A stretch of 64,000 nucleotides of DNA from Zygnema cylindricum (taxonomy: Eukaryota > Streptophyta > Zygnematophyceae > Zygnematales > Zygnemataceae). The position numbers were made by a program, and so were the translations under genes. Shown piece by piece: positions 61,535-64,000 of the stretch; position 1 is the first letter of the stretch; the number at the start of each line of letters is the position of its first letter. The stretch is from NCBI GenBank assembly GCA_037447655.1, contig JBBHKE010002343.1, positions 62,001 to 126,000 of the forward strand. The letters run 5' to 3'. The notes below the pieces were generated by a model, which saw nothing but the letters and a program-made list of their open reading frames with translations, had not been told where the DNA came from and made no database searches.

Positions 61535-62640
61535 ATGGAGGTCTCACAGTTTCAGGTTATGGGCCCACCTTCTAGGGTACCAAGCTTTAATGGAAGTGGC
61601 TTCATATACTGGGAATGTATGATGATAGGAGCTCTATGCGAAAAAAGGTTTTGGGGGATAATGAGTGGACGGTTGGGGCGTCCATCAAGTCTTGGAATTC
61701 CTCCAGGGTTTGGAGGAAGCAGATTAACCAGAAAAGAGGATCCAACTTCAACGGAGGAAACCAAAGAAGGAGAGGTGGTGGACAAAGGAAAGGAGAAGAA
61801 GGCGACCACACCAATAACATCTAGTTCGGCATTCATGTCACCTATTCCGAGGAACGAGGAGAATGATACTGAAATTTGGGACTTCAACAATATGGCGACA
61901 AAACACTTCATCCTACGCCTTCTCAATGAAGGACTTGCATGTCCTCATTTGCAGGTAGAAATGGCATCTGATCTTTGGATGGCTCTCATAGAGATGTACC
62001 GAACTGGTACAATTACGCAACAACAGTTGGCTAATCAGAAAGTTAAGGAGTATGTATACAAAGGGGGGAAGATGTTGGATTTTTGCAATGAGCTTGCTAC
62101 ACTCTTCATGGAGCTAGAGAGGCGGGAAAAGATTTTAGTGAAAAAGAAAAGTTTAACTGTTTACTGATGAAGTTATCCGATGAGTTCGAGAACATAGTCA
62201 ACCGTGTGCAAGACTTGCTGGACTCAAGGTGGATATGGAACTCAGTGGTAGGGATGATTCTTGTTCGGGAGAATACGATTGAGATCCGAAGAGGAGGAAA
62301 GAGTGGCCAAGCCTTGGCAACTTCGACCATTTGGAGGAACAAGGATTCCCGGAAACCGATCGGAAACTATAGGGGGAGGGAGCTGAAAAATCAGACCGAC
62401 GAGTTCGGACCAAGGGCTCCCAAAGGTTTATGTCATTTTTGTAAGAAACCTTTGGCAATATATGGCAAAGTGCACTAAGCTAACCGAGCTTTGGTTAAAG
62501 GAGGGGCACACCGGTGGTACCCCAAGAGGAAAGAAAAAGGCCCTTGTGACACAGGTACATGAGGCGGAATTCGAGGCAAGGATGATGAGCAGTTTTTAGA
62601 TGAGGAGTTGGAGGCGAAAACGAGGTCGAAATTCCACGAA
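61535..62640 (+). pseudogene. copia gag, element F
   Basis: Open frame 61535-62167 (210 codons) starts at the LTR ATG and reads MEVSQFQVMGPPSRVPSF through the primer site, then ECMMIGALCEKRFWGIMSG, ASDLWMALIEMYRTGTI-type sequence and MLDFCNELATLFMELER. A frameshift near 62130-62160 moves the rest to 62167-62478 (DEFENIVNRVQDLLDSRW, ILVRENTIEIRRGGKSGQ). The codon that is UGA in E5 and EA is CGG here. The knuckle CHFCKKP is broken by a shift near 62448. Confidence 0.86.
61555..61569 (+). promoter_or_regulatory. primer binding site of F, half-tRNA type
   Basis: GGTTATGGGCCCACC, 15 of 15 bases, directly after the LTR. Confidence 0.8.
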
Positions 62641-63060
62641 GGTAGAAATGTACTTACGGTGGATTGAAAGGTGAAGCAAGCTAGATTGTAGATTCATTTG
62701 CCTCCATGCACATGTGTAAGGATAGGCACCTGTTCACTAAGATAAGAAATATTCCCACCGTAGAGATAGAGTACGGGGATGGGAGGATAGTCACCAATAC
62801 TCTTGTAGGATCGGTAGATTTGAAAGTGTTAGTAGAAGGAAAGACATCCGTAGTAACATTCTCCGATGTATTCTTTATTCCGGAGCTGAACAAAAACCTC
62901 ATCTCTACATCCGTATTAGATGATAAGGGTTTTTTTACTAGCAATAGGGAAGGAGTCTTTACTGCTAGTTTTGAGGAGGATGTCTATTTCATTGCTGAGA
63001 AAGGTAGCCATGGGATGTTTAGGCTGGTTTTAAGTAATGAAAAGAAGAAACTTTATTATG
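62641..63060 (+). pseudogene. copia protease, element F (DSF)
   Basis: The active site reads D-S-F-A-S-M-H-M-C near 62690-62717, so glycine of DSG is replaced by phenylalanine, after a stop at the preceding tryptophan region. The body is fully open in frame 62706-63197: IPTVEIEYGDGRIVTNT, LVEGKTSVVTFSDVFFI, LNKNLISTSVLDDKG, GSHGMFRLVLSNEKK. It leads without a break into the integrase zinc domain. Confidence 0.86.
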
Positions 63061-63235
63061 CTGGTGTTCATGATATTATGATGTGGCATAAGAGGCTTGG
63101 GCATGTGAATCTAGACAAGTTAAGAGAGATGAAAAAGATGGGAGTGGTGGAAGGGATTAAGTCCAGTGAGAGTGATAATATAAGTGATTCTAGTTGATGT
63201 GCTCAAGGTAAAACACACAGATTACCCTTTCCTTA
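63061..63235 (+). pseudogene. copia integrase zinc domain, element F
   Basis: Continues the protease frame with WHKRLGHVNLDKLREMKK, but the CSGC motif is replaced by DSS and a stop at 63195-63197, then CAQGKTHRLPFP and a second stop at about 63233. The first zinc cysteine is thus lost. The catalytic core follows as an open frame. Confidence 0.85.
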
Positions 63236-64000
63236 AATACCCACCTATAAGGGAGAAAAAATTCTAGATCTAGTACACACAGATATTTGGGGACCGGCTA
63301 AAGTGCCCTCACTGGGGGGGAAGAGATTTATGATGACTATCAGTGATGATTGGTCTCAGTATTCCCGAGTGTATTTTTTGAAAAACAAGTCCGAAGCTCA
63401 GGATTGTTTTAGACAATATAAAGCATGGAGCGAAAAACTCCATGAAACTCGAATCAAGAGAGTAAGGAGTGACAATGGTGGAGAGTATACTTCTAACCAG
63501 TTTGAGGATTTTTTGAGGGAAGATGGGGTTCAACACCAAAAGACAGTTCTAGAAAATCCGGAACAGAATGGGGTAGGTGAAAGGTTAAATAGAACACTAA
63601 GTGATAGTGCTAGAAGTATGTTGTCAGATAAAAAGATAGGAAAAAGGTTTTGGGCAGAAGCAATGAACTGTGCTAATTACCTCAAAAATAGAGTTCTTAC
63701 TTCAGCTATAAAAGATCAAACACCTTATGAGAGATGGACAGGCCGGAAACCAGACTTATCTCATTTAAAGGTTTTCGGCAGTCAAGTGTTCAGTCTAGAT
63801 ATTGATAGGTCCAATTGGAAGCTAGATCCTAAAGGAAAACCGGGATACTTATTAGGATATGATGAGGATGTTAAAGGATATAGAGTTTATGATCTAAAAA
63901 GAGAAGATATAATCTTAGTAAAGCATCTAGTAGTTATGGATGAAGGAAAGTCTGTGGATCCCTTCAAATATACGAAGTCAGTAAAAATCAGATTTGAGTC
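63236..64000 (+). CDS. copia integrase core and C-terminus, element F (open to window end)
   Basis: From the stop near 63233 to the last base one frame stays open, about 255 codons. It contains the first catalytic D in VHTDIWGPAK, SDDWSQYSRVYF, the second D in RVRSDNGGEY, the glutamate in NPEQNGVGERLNRTL, KRFWAEAMNCANYLKNR, PYERWTGRKP, GYDEDVKGYRVYD, and the start of the linker to RT (MDEGKSVDPFKYTKSVKI). The catalytic triad is intact; only the zinc domain is damaged. RT and RNase H would lie beyond 64000. Confidence 0.88.

Larger units (their letters stand above)
60504..61554 (+). repeat. F 5' LTR (1051 bp)
   Basis: TGTAGAAATTAATGATCC at the start, TCTCACAGTTTCA at the end. Confidence 0.93.
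60504..64000 (+). mobile_element. Ty1/copia family II element F, runs off the window
   Basis: Plus-strand element with 5' LTR 60504-61554 (1051 bp), primer site, gag, protease, integrase and the start of the spacer before RT at the window end. The 5-base flank is CAGTC (60499-60503); its partner would lie beyond 64000. It is the same family as E3, E5 and EA. Confidence 0.9.

Noticed and set aside
1-64000. Host genes, rRNA, CRISPR arrays, bacterial operons
   Set aside because: I searched both strands. All long frames belong to retroelements, no regular spaced repeats occur, and nothing suggests a bacterial source.

Overview
The window reads as plant nuclear heterochromatin made almost wholly of LTR retrotransposons. 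I found no host gene, no rRNA gene and no intact tRNA gene. The evidence for a plant is the copia-type polyproteins (order gag-protease-integrase-RT-RNase H), primer sites that match plant initiator tRNA-Met, and one Ty3/gypsy fragment with a plant-style primer site. The species cannot be told from the sequence.

Layout. 1-203: end of an unclassified element. 204-6280: two fused minus-strand fragments of copia family I plus part of an LTR. 6281-9849: family II debris and a 3'-truncated family II element (E3). 9850-22122: a copia of another lineage (E4, minus) whose 5' LTR was split by a complete family II element (E5, 15566-22010, duplication TATTC). 22123-27232: Ty3/gypsy remnant (G, minus), interrupted by a family I solo LTR (25146-26155). 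27233-45822: plus-strand family I array (fragment C, LTR, internal B, LTR, internal D, broken LTR). Internal B is interrupted by a second complete family II element (EA, 30551-36995, duplication TCTTT). 45823-46561: unclassified segment with the same terminus as 1-203. 46562-64000: a nested stack. Deleted element N1 (plus) was hit by the related element N2 (48820-60047, duplication GTATG). N2 holds family III element E (50456-57544), whose 5' LTR holds a solo LTR (55909-56938, duplication GCCTA). The 3' LTR of N1 is cut by family II element F, which runs off the window end.

Common design. Families I, II, III and N share an unusual plan not seen in E4 or G. The 15 bases after the 5' LTR (GGTTATGGGCCCACC) match the anticodon region of initiator tRNA-Met, not its 3' end, as in the half-tRNA priming of Drosophila copia. 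The gag ATG lies 20 bases before the LTR end, so the primer site is itself translated (V-M-G-P-P). Each LTR carries, in antisense, a tRNA-like module with A-box-like and B-box-like parts, then a G-box and a cluster of GTAC motifs, and in U5 a row of small hairpins whose stems change sequence but keep pairing.

State of the genes. Every polyprotein is broken by stops or frameshifts, and catalytic motifs are often lost. EA and E5 are the best preserved (6445 bp each). N1 and N2 are internally deleted derivatives that would depend on enzymes from intact relatives. All coordinates and comparisons were made by eye, so edges without a target duplication are good to about 5-20 bases.
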